Counted from the stretch's first letter, positions 26,154 through 35,654 are shown. The stretch is DNA of 64,000 nt from Candidatus Gastranaerophilales bacterium (GCA_944325575.1 CALVAR010000001.1:1-64000); one strand, 5' to 3'. Numbers and translations are program-made. The notes: generated by a model from the sequence alone, not told the origin.

Positions 26154-26550
26154 ATATTTAAAAAAATTTTTTTATAAAAATATTCTCCGAAGAAAATACT
26201 ATAGAAGCGGACACTGTATAGGTTGCGGTGAATGCTGCAGACAGATTTATGTCAGGCATGTAAGAAATGTTGTACAAAGTGAAGAAGAATTTAATAAACT
26301 CAAGCTTTTACACCCGTTTTATACATATTTGAAGGTAATTGGAAAAGATGACATAGGTCTTATTTTTGAATGTCAAAATCTTGATAAAGAAACAAATAAG
26401 TGTAAAATTCATAGAAAAAGACCCGGTATTTGCCGCAGATATCCTGTTGAACAAATATTTATGATGGGTGGCGAGCTAGGACAAAACTGCGGTTATAAGT
26501 TTACACCCATTGAATCTTTTGATGAGGTGTTTAACAGTTTAAAAAAGTGA
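26125..26550 (+). CDS. YkgJ-family cysteine cluster protein
   Basis: Contains CIGCGECCR near residues 33-41, then CQNLDKETNKCKIHRKRPGICRRYP near 91-115 and a late Cys (QNCGYKF). This CxxCxxCC...C...C...C pattern defines the YkgJ/UPF0153 family, presumed to bind a metal or Fe-S cluster; the function is unknown. The start is uncertain: TTG at 26125 overlaps the TPR gene by 29 bases, while GTG at 26146 overlaps by 8 and gives the more natural MFKYLKKFF start. The C-terminus overlaps the convergent folP gene by 12 bases. Confidence 0.88.
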   Translation: MLQENNLVFKYLKKFFYKNILRRKYYRSGHCIGCGECCRQIYVRHVRNVVQSEEEFNKLKLLHPFYTYLKVIGKDDIGLIFECQNLDKETNKCKIHRKRPGICRRYPVEQIFMMGGELGQNCGYKFTPIESFDEVFNSLKK

Positions 26551-27723
26551 TTGACATATATTTAAAAGCATTCTGTGTTCTTTTACATTGTGCACTCTAA
26601 TTATATTTACTTTGTTTTCAATCAGTTTTTGCGAAACAACCATAGTCGCTGCATCAAGATCTTCTCTAATATCGCTTAAAATTGTTTCTTTTAGAAAGTT
26701 TTTTCGTGAATGTCCGACTAAAATAGGGCAATTCAGCGTTTTAAATTCCTGAAGCCTTTTTATAATTTCATAATTCTGTTGAGTGGTTTTACCGAATCCA
26801 ATACCCGGATCAATGATAACTTGTGATTTTTCTATACCATTTTCATATAATATATCTAATTTTTTTTGAAAATAATCGTAAATGTCATCCACAACATCCG
26901 TATATTGTGTATTGTCCTGCATAGTATCGGGGGCGGCACTCGAATGATTCAATATAACAGGACATTTAAGTTCTTTTACCAGCGGAAGCATATTATTATC
27001 CCATTCCATTGCAGATACATCATTTATAATATCTGCACCGGAATTGATTGCCTCTTTTGCTGTTTTGGAGTTTCTTGTATCAATGCTGATTATTGTTTGC
27101 TTATCATATTTTCTAATTTCTTTTATAACAGGTATAACTCTTTGTATTTCTTCTTCCGATGAGATTTTATTTGAATAGGGTCTTGTTGATTCTCCTCCTA
27201 TATCTATAATATCAGCCCCCTGTTCAATCATTTCTTTGTAATGTTTTAGAGCTTTTTCGATAGTGTTGTATTCTCCGCCATCTGAAAAAGAATCAGGCGT
27301 AACATTTAGAATACCCATTATACAAGGACGTTTTGTCCAATCAATAGCTATATCTCTTATGATTGTTACCGGTAAATTAGGGTATAGTGTCTCTTTAATT
27401 TGCTCCCCAAGAACGGATAACTTTAGCGGTTGAAATTTTAATTTTTCAGAAATTTTTTGAAATTGTGCAATTGTGGCGCTTAATATACAGTCTGATGTTT
27501 CTACTTTCCCTGTAATAACCTCTCTGTGGACTGCACAATCAGTGCCGGATGTCAGCGCTGTTTGTTTAAGAATATTCGCCTGTGCACAATTAAGTCCGCA
27601 TATCTTTAATGTTTTAAATCTATGCTTGTCTAATCCTTTGTATATATAAGATTTATCAAAGCCTATCGCTTTCAGGTCAGACTCTTGGCAATCAATAAGT
27701 TTTATTTTAAATGCTTGATTCAT
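26539..27723 (-). CDS. folP: dihydropteroate synthase
   Basis: 394 residues, against about 280 for the catalytic domain. It condenses p-aminobenzoate with dihydropterin pyrophosphate in folate synthesis. GILNVTPDSFSDGG at 137-150 is the pterin-site signature; DIIDIGGESTRP at about 171-182 and GHSRKNFL near 343-350 are the other conserved loops. Residues 1-130 form an N-terminal extension (AANILKQ-like segment, then VLGEQIKETL) also seen in some clostridial-type FolP proteins. No other folate gene is adjacent. The function is firm; the extension's role is unknown. Confidence 0.95.
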   Translation of the reverse strand: MNQAFKIKLIDCQESDLKAIGFDKSYIYKGLDKHRFKTLKICGLNCAQANILKQTALTSGTDCAVHREVITGKVETSDCILSATIAQFQKISEKLKFQPLKLSVLGEQIKETLYPNLPVTIIRDIAIDWTKRPCIMGILNVTPDSFSDGGEYNTIEKALKHYKEMIEQGADIIDIGGESTRPYSNKISSEEEIQRVIPVIKEIRKYDKQTIISIDTRNSKTAKEAINSGADIINDVSAMEWDNNMLPLVKELKCPVILNHSSAAPDTMQDNTQYTDVVDDIYDYFQKKLDILYENGIEKSQVIIDPGIGFGKTTQQNYEIIKRLQEFKTLNCPILVGHSRKNFLKETILSDIREDLDAATMVVSQKLIENKVNIIRVHNVKEHRMLLNICQSLF

Positions 27724-27737
27724 AGTTATAAATTAAC

Positions 27738-27778
27738 ATAAAAAAAGGCGGCACTGAATTTGTACCGCCTTTTTTTAT
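27738..27778. terminator. terminator of the 231-aa gene (bidirectional)
   Basis: AAAAAAGGCGG pairs with CCGCCTTTTTT (27741-27751/27765-27775) around a 13-base loop. It lies between the minus-strand gene ending at 27791 and folP. Confidence 0.85.
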
Positions 27779-27790
27779 ATTATTTGTTGA

Positions 27791-28486
27791 TTATAAAACA
27801 TCTAAAACTGCAGAAGCAAGGTCTATTACAGCTTTTTGTTCTTTTTTCTTTTCTCTGAATTCAAGCATATCGGATTTGCCGTTTTCATCTTTGTCTACTG
27901 AAAGGGCTGCACCTGTAGTTGTGAGACCTACTGCAGAACCAACAGCCTGAACTGTTTTTTTAGTAAGATTTTCTGCTTTTTGTGTAAGAAATTCTGCAGA
28001 ATCTTTAGCTGCCTTAACACCTTTTTCTGAGAATTTATTTGTTTGATTCATTAAATAGTTCAATGCTTTATAAGAATATTTTTTGAATCTGCCCATTGTT
28101 TCTGCTGCCGCAGCTTTACCTTCAATAAATTTTGTTGATTGTGCAAGTTTTGTGCCTAATTTTGAAAACATTTTTTGAGTAAAGGCTTTGTCTTTAATGA
28201 GATAAAAACCTTTGCTTGCTGTTCCTCTTGAAAGTAATGTACCTGTTGCAAGTGTGAATAGAGATAATACAAAAGTCTTGAGCGGTCCCTGAATTTTGCT
28301 TTCCGGATTAACTTCAATTCTTTCTACAATACCTTTTAAATTTTGTAATTTGTCTTCGTCAAGATTTTTTAAATCCGTTGATTTAATAATTTCTGCAGCA
28401 TCAGCCATCAATTCAGTATTATTGTTTCTTTGCTTGAAAGATGGTTTGATTGGTGAACAATTAATAGATGTAGTAGATTGTATCAT
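27791..28486 (-). CDS. lineage-type protein with SFKQ motif and EF-hand-like loop (231 aa)
   Basis: The N-terminus has KPSFKQR (SFKQ at 16-19), the motif shared with other proteins here. A hydrophobic segment TFVLSLFTLATGTLL lies at about 68-82. The middle is Lys/Ala-rich and helical. Near the C-terminus DKDENGKSDMLEF at about 198-210 matches a calcium-binding EF-hand/dockerin loop (D-x-D-x-N-G-x-S-D-x-x-E). TGTAATAAAATG-type spacing precedes the start and the Shine-Dalgarno is weak. No family recognised. Confidence 0.65.
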   Translation of the reverse strand: MIQSTTSINCSPIKPSFKQRNNNTELMADAAEIIKSTDLKNLDEDKLQNLKGIVERIEVNPESKIQGPLKTFVLSLFTLATGTLLSRGTASKGFYLIKDKAFTQKMFSKLGTKLAQSTKFIEGKAAAAETMGRFKKYSYKALNYLMNQTNKFSEKGVKAAKDSAEFLTQKAENLTKKTVQAVGSAVGLTTTGAALSVDKDENGKSDMLEFREKKKEQKAVIDLASAVLDVL

Positions 28487-28804
28487 TTTATTACACTCCG
28501 AGGAATTTCATTTACACTTAGTATAAGTCTCCTCAAAAATAAAATTGCCTAATTTTTATCAATTATTAAAAAATTGTAACAATTAGGTCTGCTTTCTAAC
28601 TTAACTATTATACAACACAAACTACAAAATTGCTACGGGTAAAAAAAAAGCTGCTTTGCAGCTTATACTTCATAATCTTGGGAGGAGATTTGGGGATTTG
28701 TACATGTATATTAATTCATTATTGAAAAAATGTTTACTATTTTAGTTATAAATTTAATAAAAATTTACAATCCCTTTAAAAGCATGTATGTTTTATGATA
28801 TTGG
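28487..28804. other. intergenic region with a terminator, otherwise empty
   Basis: 318 bases without a supported gene. It contains the 5' flank of the 231-aa gene and a minus-strand terminator at 28641-28665. A 13-codon frame after GGAGGAG (about 28704-28745) is too short and badly spaced to call. Confidence 0.6.
28641..28665 (-). terminator. terminator downstream of relA/spoT
   Basis: AAGCTGC/GCAGCTT (28649-28655/28659-28665) with loop TTT; the A-run at 28641-28649 is a U-tract on the minus strand. Confidence 0.7.
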
Positions 28805-31096
28805 CTATTTTTTCTTCTTAGGCATGGAAGCTTTTTCTGTCCTGATGTTAGCAGAAGCCTGAATGCGTTTTACTGAAATGACTTCTGGTATTGATTGAAG
28901 TTTTGCTATAACACTTTTTAATCTGTTGATATTATCAACTTCGATGCCCATTTCAATAATGCCGATTTTTTTAGCCGGATTAGATTTTATATTGGCGTAT
29001 GCAATGTTTGTGTTGCAATCAGTAAGTTCTATCATAATGTCTTTAAGGATACCCATTTTATCCTGAACATCTATTCTTATTGATGCAACATAAGTTTTAT
29101 TAAGACCTTTATCTGCCCATTTTATGTCGATCATTCTTTCTTCGGGCACATTGTCCAATGAAGCGCAATCGACACGGTGTATAGAAACGCCCTTGCTTCT
29201 AGTTACTACACCAACAATCGGTTCGCCGGGAACGGGTGTACAGCATTTTGCAAAGTAATAGAGCATTCCTTCAAGCCCTACAATATCATTTTTAGATTTT
29301 TTTGACTTAGTATGTGCAACTATAGGCTGTTCTTGTTCTTCGTCAGGTTTTTTAATTCTGTTGGTTATTTTATTTACTGTGGTTTCCCCATAGCCTAATG
29401 CGGCAAGAAGATCGTCCACACAGGAATAATTCATTGCTTCCGCAATTCGTTTTAGTTCCTGACTTTTGGTGATTTCTTCTAATTTTGTCTTGCCGATTTC
29501 AGCCTCGAGCATATTGTGTCCGATATTGATATGCTCTTCTCTTTTATTCTTTTTATACCATTGTTTGATTTTTGACTGTGCCAGCTTTGTTACAACAAAG
29601 TTTAGCCAGTCGAGCCTCGGTGCAGGTGTTTTTGATGTCATAATCTCGACAATATCGCCATTGTGAAGCTTTGTACTCAGCGGACATATTCGTCCGTTCA
29701 CCAGTGCGCCTGTTATTCTGAATCCTACATCAGTATGTATTCTGAATGCAAAGTCAACAGGTGTTGCATCTTTGGGTAAATCTATAACATCGCCCATCGG
29801 TGTAAATGCAAAAACCTGATCAGAAAATAAATCAAGCTTTACGCTTTCTACATATTCGCTTGCTGAAGAAACATCTTTTTCCATTTCTGCAAGTTTTCTC
29901 ATCCAGGAAAATTTGATATCAGTATCTGCGTTGGCTTTTTGTGAACCCTTTTCTTTATATTTCCAGTGTGCTGCAACACCATATTCCGCTACCTGATGCA
30001 TTTCGTGTGTTCTTATTTGAACTTCTATCGGCTTTGATTTCGGTCCAAGTACAGATGTGTGAAGCGACCTGTACATATTACTTTTGGGCATTGCTATATA
30101 GTCTTTAAAACGACCGGGTATCGGTTTAAACTGTGAATGTATTATACCTAGAACTTCATAGCATTCATTTACGCTGTCTACTATTACTCTTACTGCAGAA
30201 ATGTCGTATAGCTCGTGAAATGCAACATTTTGTCGTTTCATTTTTGCATAGATTGAATAGTAGTGTTTTGAACGTCCTGATATAGTAGCTTTAATTTTGT
30301 GCTGTTTCAGAAGCTGACCTATTTTATCTATTACAACCTGTATTGTTGCGTCTCTTTCTGCTTTTTTCAGTGCAACAAGCTGTGCTATTTCAAAATATTT
30401 TTCAGGGTTTAAATATCTTAATGACAAATCTTCAAGCTCTGCTTTAATTTTTCCGATACCGAGACGGTTGGCTAAAGGAGCAAAAATATCAAGAGTTTCC
30501 TGTGCAATTTTTTGCTGTTTTGCTGCTGCCATGTAGTTGAGAGTTCTCATGTTGTGAAGTCTGTCAGCAAGTTTAAGAAAAATAACTCTAACATCATTGG
30601 CCATTGCAATAAACATTCGTCTGAAGTTTTCTGCCTGTCTTTCTTCTTTAGATTTAAACTGGTATTTGCCAAGCTTTGTTACACCCTGTACAAGGTTAAG
30701 TACATCATCACCGAATTTTTCTTTAATAGTTTCTGGAGGCGTCCCCGTGTCTTCGATAATATCGTGCAGAAGAGCAGCAATTATAGTATGTTTGTCCATC
30801 ATAAGATCCGTAAGAATTTTTGCAACTTCTACGGGGTGTATTATGTATGGTTCTTCGCTTATTCTGTATTGTCCCGCATGTAATTTTGCAGCAAAGATAA
30901 AGGCGTCTTCTATTTCCTTGATGTCTGCGGCCGGTCTGTGCTGCGCTTTGAGCATTTCTTTTAGCGGTTCAAAAATGCTAAAATCCGGCTCCGGATCGCT
31001 CTGCTGCTCAATTGTTGTATTTTCTGCCTTGTCGTCAATAGGCTCATTTACTGGCAGATTTTCTTCTTCTTTGTTATTTTCACTATTGTCAGTCAT
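28805..31096 (-). CDS. relA/spoT: bifunctional (p)ppGpp synthetase/hydrolase, RelA/SpoT type
   Basis: 763 residues with the complete long-RSH layout. The hydrolase HD domain has IIHP near 85-88 and HDIIED at 111-116. The synthetase domain has RFKDYIAMPKSNMYRSLHT near 335-353 and VQIRT near 366-370. A TGS domain (VFAFTPMGDVIDLPKDATPVDFA, near 433-455) and a C-terminal ACT domain (VASIRIDVQDKMGILKDI, near 672-690) follow. As the intact HD motif is present, the enzyme probably both makes and degrades the alarmone. The N-terminal 50 residues are acidic and variable. The start is preceded by TACAAT within eight bases, again without a Shine-Dalgarno. Confidence 0.97.
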   Translation of the reverse strand: MTDNSENNKEEENLPVNEPIDDKAENTTIEQQSDPEPDFSIFEPLKEMLKAQHRPAADIKEIEDAFIFAAKLHAGQYRISEEPYIIHPVEVAKILTDLMMDKHTIIAALLHDIIEDTGTPPETIKEKFGDDVLNLVQGVTKLGKYQFKSKEERQAENFRRMFIAMANDVRVIFLKLADRLHNMRTLNYMAAAKQQKIAQETLDIFAPLANRLGIGKIKAELEDLSLRYLNPEKYFEIAQLVALKKAERDATIQVVIDKIGQLLKQHKIKATISGRSKHYYSIYAKMKRQNVAFHELYDISAVRVIVDSVNECYEVLGIIHSQFKPIPGRFKDYIAMPKSNMYRSLHTSVLGPKSKPIEVQIRTHEMHQVAEYGVAAHWKYKEKGSQKANADTDIKFSWMRKLAEMEKDVSSASEYVESVKLDLFSDQVFAFTPMGDVIDLPKDATPVDFAFRIHTDVGFRITGALVNGRICPLSTKLHNGDIVEIMTSKTPAPRLDWLNFVVTKLAQSKIKQWYKKNKREEHINIGHNMLEAEIGKTKLEEITKSQELKRIAEAMNYSCVDDLLAALGYGETTVNKITNRIKKPDEEQEQPIVAHTKSKKSKNDIVGLEGMLYYFAKCCTPVPGEPIVGVVTRSKGVSIHRVDCASLDNVPEERMIDIKWADKGLNKTYVASIRIDVQDKMGILKDIMIELTDCNTNIAYANIKSNPAKKIGIIEMGIEVDNINRLKSVIAKLQSIPEVISVKRIQASANIRTEKASMPKKKK

Positions 31097-31143
31097 AGTT
31101 AATTATTGTACACTTTTAAACAAGACTTAACAAGGGGTTTGCG

Positions 31144-31452
31144 ATGGATTCTTTTTACTGTGTACAAAATGACGGAATACTTTTGAAGGTTAAAGCTGTT
31201 CCTAATTCATCCAAAAATGAAATATGCGGCTTGAACGGCGATGTACTAAAAATTAAAATAAAAGCTCCGGCTGTTGAGAATAAAGCGAATGAAGAGCTTG
31301 TTAAATTTCTTTCAAAGCTTTTGAAAATCCCTAAATCTGCCATTACCATAAAATCGGGAGATACATCAAAGTTAAAAACTCTTTATATAAACGGTTGTAG
31401 TATTGATAAAATTAAAGATGTTTGTGCTAATATTGATATAGTTATTAGATAA
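31144..31452 (+). CDS. YggU/DUF167 family protein
   Basis: 102 residues. KVKAVPNSSKNEICG, LKIKIKAPAVENKANEELVKFLSK and SGDTSKLKTLYI are the three conserved blocks of the DUF167 family, a small alpha/beta protein of unknown function present in all domains of life. It is followed 10 bases later by secG on the same strand and divergent from relA/spoT. No catalytic residues are known. Confidence 0.93.
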   Translation: MDSFYCVQNDGILLKVKAVPNSSKNEICGLNGDVLKIKIKAPAVENKANEELVKFLSKLLKIPKSAITIKSGDTSKLKTLYINGCSIDKIKDVCANIDIVIR

Positions 31453-31462
31453 AGGATTGCAT

Positions 31463-31690
31463 ATGATTACAACAATATTCTGGATAATACAAATAATTTC
31501 ATCACTGTTGTTGATTTTGCTGGTTATGATTCATTCTCCGAAAGGTGATGGAATTGCCGGTATAGGCGGAGCTTCGCATGTGTTTGCATCACAAAAAAAT
31601 GCGGAATCCGGATTAAATAAGCTCACAATGTGGGTTGCAATTGTATTCTTTGTTTCCACATTTATTGCAGGATTTAATATTTTGGGTTAA
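31463..31690 (+). CDS. secG: preprotein translocase subunit SecG
   Basis: 75 residues from the ATG at 31463; AAAGGA at 31451-31456 supports this over a TTG six bases upstream. Two transmembrane helices (about 3-24 and 54-73) flank the conserved cytoplasmic loop with HSPKGDGIAGIGGAS and a later FASQKNAESGLNK, the SecG signature. SecG forms the SecYEG channel for export of the several signal-peptide proteins in this window. A strong terminator follows. Confidence 0.95.
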   Translation: MITTIFWIIQIISSLLLILLVMIHSPKGDGIAGIGGASHVFASQKNAESGLNKLTMWVAIVFFVSTFIAGFNILG

Positions 31691-31716
31691 AAAAACGGCT
31701 TATTAAGCCGTTTTTT
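31689..31716. terminator. terminator of secG (bidirectional)
   Basis: A perfect 13-bp stem AAAAAACGGCTTA / TAAGCCGTTTTTT, between the convergent secG and yqeG genes. Confidence 0.9.
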
Positions 31717-32191
31717 ATATATTAACTATTCTTTCAAGTTTTCTTACAAATCTTACTATCGGCTTTTCTTCCTGCCAGCTTATTGAATCTACCAGAATAG
31801 TTGTGCAGCCTAATAATTTGCCGAATAAAATATCCGTTAAAGGTCTGTCACCAACCATAACCATTTCTTTTGGGTTTATTCCGTGTTCTTTCAAAAATGC
31901 TTTTGAAATACCTGTAGTTGGCTTTTTAGCCGGCGCAATCATAGGAAAATCGATTTGCCCTACAGCTTTTGCAATATATTCGGGATTGTTATTGTTAGAT
32001 ATTATAATAAGAGAAAAATCTTTTTTTAGATTTTCAAACATTGACAGAATCTCTTTTGAAAATTCACCGGACTTTGATTTCATAACCGTGCTGTCAAGAT
32101 CAAAAGCAATAACTTTTATCCCGTCTTCTTTCAGTTTATCATAGTTAATTTCAAAAACCGTTTTTGCCTCATAATCTGCTTTTATCAACAT
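31715..32191 (-). CDS. yqeG: YqeG family HAD-IIIA phosphatase
   Basis: 158 residues. HAD motif I is FDLDST at residues 30-35 (nucleophile D31, acid/base D33); motif II SNNN and motif III/IV MVGDRPLTDILFG follow at the expected spacing. The YqeG family of Firmicutes and cyanobacteria includes phosphatidylglycerophosphate-phosphatase-like members, so lipid phosphate hydrolysis is plausible but not shown. It is four bases downstream of the U32 gene, so the two are co-transcribed. Confidence 0.92.
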   Translation of the reverse strand: MLIKADYEAKTVFEINYDKLKEDGIKVIAFDLDSTVMKSKSGEFSKEILSMFENLKKDFSLIIISNNNNPEYIAKAVGQIDFPMIAPAKKPTTGISKAFLKEHGINPKEMVMVGDRPLTDILFGKLLGCTTILVDSISWQEEKPIVRFVRKLERIVNI

Positions 32192-32194
32192 AAT

Positions 32195-33448
32195 TCACCT
32201 TGTATTTTTAATTCCTATAGTTCTTGCAAGTGCGTATTTATAACATTTTGGCTCTTTGGAAAGTTCAACCCATATTTCATCGTTTGTATTGCCGACTTCT
32301 TTTTCTTCCGTTAATTCAGTATTATATATTTTAAGAATTTTGGATTCAAACATTTCATCAGGTGTTATGACTTCAACATTGTCATTTAAGAGAATTTTAT
32401 TTTTAATTTTTATTTTGTATAAATTTTTGTTATCTTTTTGAGCTTTGTCCCAGAATTCAAAAAGAAAATCAGCGCCTGCAAGCCCTTTTGATACATCATA
32501 ACTGTATCCTTCGTGATCCTGTTCATCAAGGTAAAAGCCTGTAGTGTACCCCCTGTTGCCGATTTTTAACAACTCGTTAAACAGTTCTTCTTCACTAAGC
32601 TTTTCGCCTCTGTAATATGCGTCTATTGCTCTTCTGTATGCTTTTGCTACCGCAGATACATAATACAGGCTTTTTGTGCGGCCTTCTATCTTAAATGAGT
32701 CCATGCCTGCTTCTATAAGACGTGGTATGTAATTTATGAGAGCAAGGTCTTTTGTGCTTAATATATGAGTGCCTCTTGCTGTTTCTTCGATTTCATAGTA
32801 TTCTCCGGGGCGTGTTTCTTCTAAGAGTTTGTATTTCCATCTGCAAGGCTGTGAACATCCGCCGTGGTTGGCTTTTCTTTCTCCGTGAGTCATATAATCA
32901 CTTAACAGACAGCGTCCGGAAAGCGATACGCATTGCGCACCATGAACAAAAACTTCGAGTTCTATATCCGGTACATTTTTTCTTATTTCGCTAAGCTGTT
33001 TTATTGACAGCTCTCTTGCTAATATTACACGTGTTGCACCAAAATCTCTCCAGAATTTTACAGCTTCCGAATTTAGAGTATTTGTTTGTGTGCTTATGTG
33101 TATGTCTATATTAGGGAGTCTGTTTCTTAAAACATTCAAAATACCAAAATCACTGACAATCAATGCATCAGGATTTGCATCTTTTATTATTTCAATGTTT
33201 TCATAAAGATTTTTTATATCTTCATCATATGCATAAATATTAAGGGTCATATAGACCTTTTTGTCGTATGAATGTGCCAGTTCAATAGCTTTTTTTAAAT
33301 TATCCTGCGTGATAATTTCACCCTTTCTCATGGAACGCAGACTGAAATCAACCATACCCATATAAACCGCATCGGCACCGTAGTTTATAGCATAGTCGAG
33401 CTTTTCTATATTTCCCGCAGGTAAAAGAAGTTCTACTTTTTTATTCAT
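32195..33448 (-). CDS. U32-family peptidase-like protein, probable tRNA hydroxylation factor
   Basis: 417 residues. ELLLPAGNIEKLDYAINYGADAVYMG at the N-terminus and VFVHGAQCVSLSGRCLLS ... GGCSQPCRW (about 167-204) are the U32 signatures, with four Cys positioned like the Fe-S ligands known from this family. Annotated as collagenase-like peptidases for historical reasons, the U32 members TrhP/YegQ and RlhA are needed for tRNA or rRNA hydroxylation, so that is the more likely role. Co-transcribed with yqeG. The exact subgroup is not resolved. Confidence 0.9.
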   Translation of the reverse strand: MNKKVELLLPAGNIEKLDYAINYGADAVYMGMVDFSLRSMRKGEIITQDNLKKAIELAHSYDKKVYMTLNIYAYDEDIKNLYENIEIIKDANPDALIVSDFGILNVLRNRLPNIDIHISTQTNTLNSEAVKFWRDFGATRVILARELSIKQLSEIRKNVPDIELEVFVHGAQCVSLSGRCLLSDYMTHGERKANHGGCSQPCRWKYKLLEETRPGEYYEIEETARGTHILSTKDLALINYIPRLIEAGMDSFKIEGRTKSLYYVSAVAKAYRRAIDAYYRGEKLSEEELFNELLKIGNRGYTTGFYLDEQDHEGYSYDVSKGLAGADFLFEFWDKAQKDNKNLYKIKIKNKILLNDNVEVITPDEMFESKILKIYNTELTEEKEVGNTNDEIWVELSKEPKCYKYALARTIGIKNTR

Positions 33449-33477
33449 AGTATGACTATTTTATTACAAACAATTTG

Positions 33478-34176
33478 TTAGTCATAACCCAGATTTAAAA
33501 TTTCGTTTAAATTTTTGTTTTCTTTTGCACAAAGCGGCTTTAGCGTCATATATTCATCCAAATGTTTGCACGCTTGTATAAAGATATTTTGGTTTGCTAA
33601 TGTTGGATCTCTTAGCTCCATAATATTACCCAGAGGAGTATTTTTAAAACCTACAAACTTGTAAAAATCTTCGCAAGTTTTATTTCTTGGAGTAATTTTG
33701 CTGGGTATGACAAATGCACAGTTTTTATTTAGAGAACACATATTTTCAAAAAACATTCTCATCAGTGCTCTTCCGCTTCCTTTGGTTCCGTCAGAAGCTT
33801 TAATCGGCCAGCTTGCAAGATGCTCTATTGAACATATATTAGGCGCTCCTGAATCATTATAACTCATAATGCCACAAGGTTTATTTCTTCTTACGGCAAG
33901 TATTCCTTTGTAATCCGTGCTTATATCTGCAATAGCTTGAAATATAATGCTTTTCCAGTCGTCGAACCAAATTTTATCTTTTATTTGCGGATATAGGCTT
34001 TCAAGATTAATTTTTTTTATCATTTTTAATAAAAACGGTACATCTGTTTTGTCAAGCTGATAGAGTGTTATTTCGTCTTTAAACCGGATTCCGTTTAGCT
34101 TTACTCGGCCTATAGGTAGTCCTTTAAATGAGTTTTTGTGTAAATTTCTGCTGTTTTGTATGGAACTTATTTTCAT
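33478..34176 (-). CDS. GNAT-like acetyltransferase with N-terminal SFKG motif (232 aa)
   Basis: The N-terminus has KNSFKGLPIG (SFKG at 16-19). From about residue 30 the layout fits a GNAT fold: beta strand ILAVRRNKPCGIMSY (about 92-106), then the acetyl-CoA loop region KGSGRALMRMFFENM (about 133-147), then a strand and FYKFVGF near 172-178, a typical GNAT C-terminal element. The pyrophosphate-binding R/Q-x-x-G-x-G/A loop is partly present (G-S-G-R-A). The substrate is unknown. The combination of the lineage N-terminal motif with an enzyme domain is notable. Confidence 0.7.
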   Translation of the reverse strand: MKISSIQNSRNLHKNSFKGLPIGRVKLNGIRFKDEITLYQLDKTDVPFLLKMIKKINLESLYPQIKDKIWFDDWKSIIFQAIADISTDYKGILAVRRNKPCGIMSYNDSGAPNICSIEHLASWPIKASDGTKGSGRALMRMFFENMCSLNKNCAFVIPSKITPRNKTCEDFYKFVGFKNTPLGNIMELRDPTLANQNIFIQACKHLDEYMTLKPLCAKENKNLNEILNLGYD

Positions 34177-34364
34177 TATTTATGCCGCTATTTGTATCTA
34201 ACTACAATAAATCACTGAATAATATAAATTGTTATTATTATTTAAATCTTTACATCTTTTAATATTCTTAAATTTTAGTTTTCAGACCTCTTGAAAACTT
34301 TATTTATGCGTGTTAGGATGACTTTATAAAGAATAAATTTGTCCAAAGGTGGTGAAAACACAAG

Positions 34365-34538
34365 ATGCCAGAAGTTAAAGTCGGTGAAAACGAAAGTATC
34401 GAAAGCGCTTTAAAAAGATTTAAGAAAAAAATCCAAAAAGCAGGTATTTTATCTGAAATCAAAAGACGTGAAACTTACGAAAAACCAAGCATAAAAAGAA
34501 AACGTAAATCTGAAGCTGCACGCAAACGCAGAGTGTAG
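34365..34538 (+). CDS. rpsU: 30S ribosomal protein S21
   Basis: 57 residues, read directly: [19 protein letters not shown], then [20 protein letters not shown] and a basic tail [14 protein letters not shown]. This is the S21 signature and length. S21 sits at the 30S platform near the anti-Shine-Dalgarno and assists mRNA engagement. AAAGGTGG at about 34345-34352 precedes the start, and a strong terminator follows. It is monocistronic. Its basic tail and length leave no real alternative. Confidence 0.97.
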   Translation: MPEVKVGENESIESALKRFKKKIQKAGILSEIKRRETYEKPSIKRKRKSEAARKRRV

Positions 34539-34565
34539 TTTATTTAGATTTACATTAAAATATTA

Positions 34566-34597
34566 AGGCCCTGTAAACTTATTTGCAGGGCTTTTTC
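34566..34597 (+). terminator. terminator of rpsU
   Basis: GCCCTGTAAA (34568-34577) pairs with TTTGCAGGGC (34582-34591) around CTTA, followed by TTTTT. Confidence 0.9.
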
Positions 34598-34619
34598 AAT
34601 GATGATTATATAAAGAAAA

Positions 34620-35477
34620 CTATAAGCTTACTTCTCTGCCTTTTGCAATATTGTCAATTGTTCTGAATATTTTTTCAGTCATTTCCTGAATATATGTGCT
34701 TGATACAACACCGTTCATAACAATATCAGCACATTGCATAGCGGGTCTTATGTATGTCTGTGCTGTTGTATTTACGTTTTCAAACTGCATATCCGCGGCA
34801 AGACCTGTTTTACCTCTTGATTCCGCTCTTCTGTACCATCTGTCTTTAATTATTTCAAACGGAGTAAATACATAGACTTTTATGTCCATGATATCTCTTA
34901 TGCCTTCGTTTAAGACATATAAACCTTCATTGACAATGATTTTTGCAGGCTTTTTCAAGACGCCGTGCGGGAAGCTTTCACAAGTTGTAAAATTGTAATC
35001 GGGACTTCTGACTGAAGAACCGTTTTTCAAAGAAACAAGGTGTTCTTTCATTAGCTTCAGGTTTATTGCTTTGGGTGTATCAAAGCTGTAGCCTTTTGCA
35101 AAAAACGCTTCATAACTACCGGCTTCTTTTAGCTCTTTTGACCAATCGTGATAGTAATCATCGCAGCATACAATTGTGTATAGATCCGTTCTTTCTTCTG
35201 CAATGCAGGAACGGATTGCATTTTGTACAAAAGTTGTTTTTCCTGATGCAGATTCACCGGCAATACCGATTAAAAATCTCGAGCCGGGTTCATTTAATGC
35301 ACGTCTTGCAATATTAAAAATGACAGACTCTTTTACATTGATAAAAAGCGGGTTTTTCTGCTTTTTATCTTCTTCCAGAATTTTTTTCAGACTTTCCACA
35401 ATTTTGACTACAATAGGGAATGTAGAAGCCTGATTCTGTAGAGCCGTATCATTTGTATTTTCTGTCATTAACTGCAT
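34620..35477 (-). CDS. uridine kinase / phosphoribulokinase family P-loop kinase
   Basis: 285 residues. Walker A GESASGKT lies at 74-81 within FLIGIAGESASGKTTF, typical of uridine kinase and phosphoribulokinase. CCDDYYHDW near 104-112 matches the substrate-binding DD/YY motif, and IIVNEGLYVLN near 176-186 the family Walker-B-like segment. The N-terminal 65 residues are an extension absent from short Udk proteins. A second ATG three codons in is possible. The substrate (uridine/cytidine or another hydroxyl-bearing metabolite) is not determined. Confidence 0.85.
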   Translation of the reverse strand: MQLMTENTNDTALQNQASTFPIVVKIVESLKKILEEDKKQKNPLFINVKESVIFNIARRALNEPGSRFLIGIAGESASGKTTFVQNAIRSCIAEERTDLYTIVCCDDYYHDWSKELKEAGSYEAFFAKGYSFDTPKAINLKLMKEHLVSLKNGSSVRSPDYNFTTCESFPHGVLKKPAKIIVNEGLYVLNEGIRDIMDIKVYVFTPFEIIKDRWYRRAESRGKTGLAADMQFENVNTTAQTYIRPAMQCADIVMNGVVSSTYIQEMTEKIFRTIDNIAKGREVSL

Positions 35478-35654
35478 GTCTTAGTCCCATTCAATAATAA
35501 ATATATTAGAATAAAATCATGTAAAATGCTTCTCAATTTTTTAAAATGTAAAAAAAATTAATGTTGCTAGTTAAAGCTCTATATATTAAGGAATTGTGAT
35601 AATTTTTGAGCCGGATTTGTTTCTTGAATGACAAATGATTGTAATTCTTAGTAC

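Noticed and set aside
28704-28745. 13-codon peptide after GGAGGAG
   Set aside because: Too short, spacing about 16 bases from the Shine-Dalgarno, and no attenuator link to a downstream gene.
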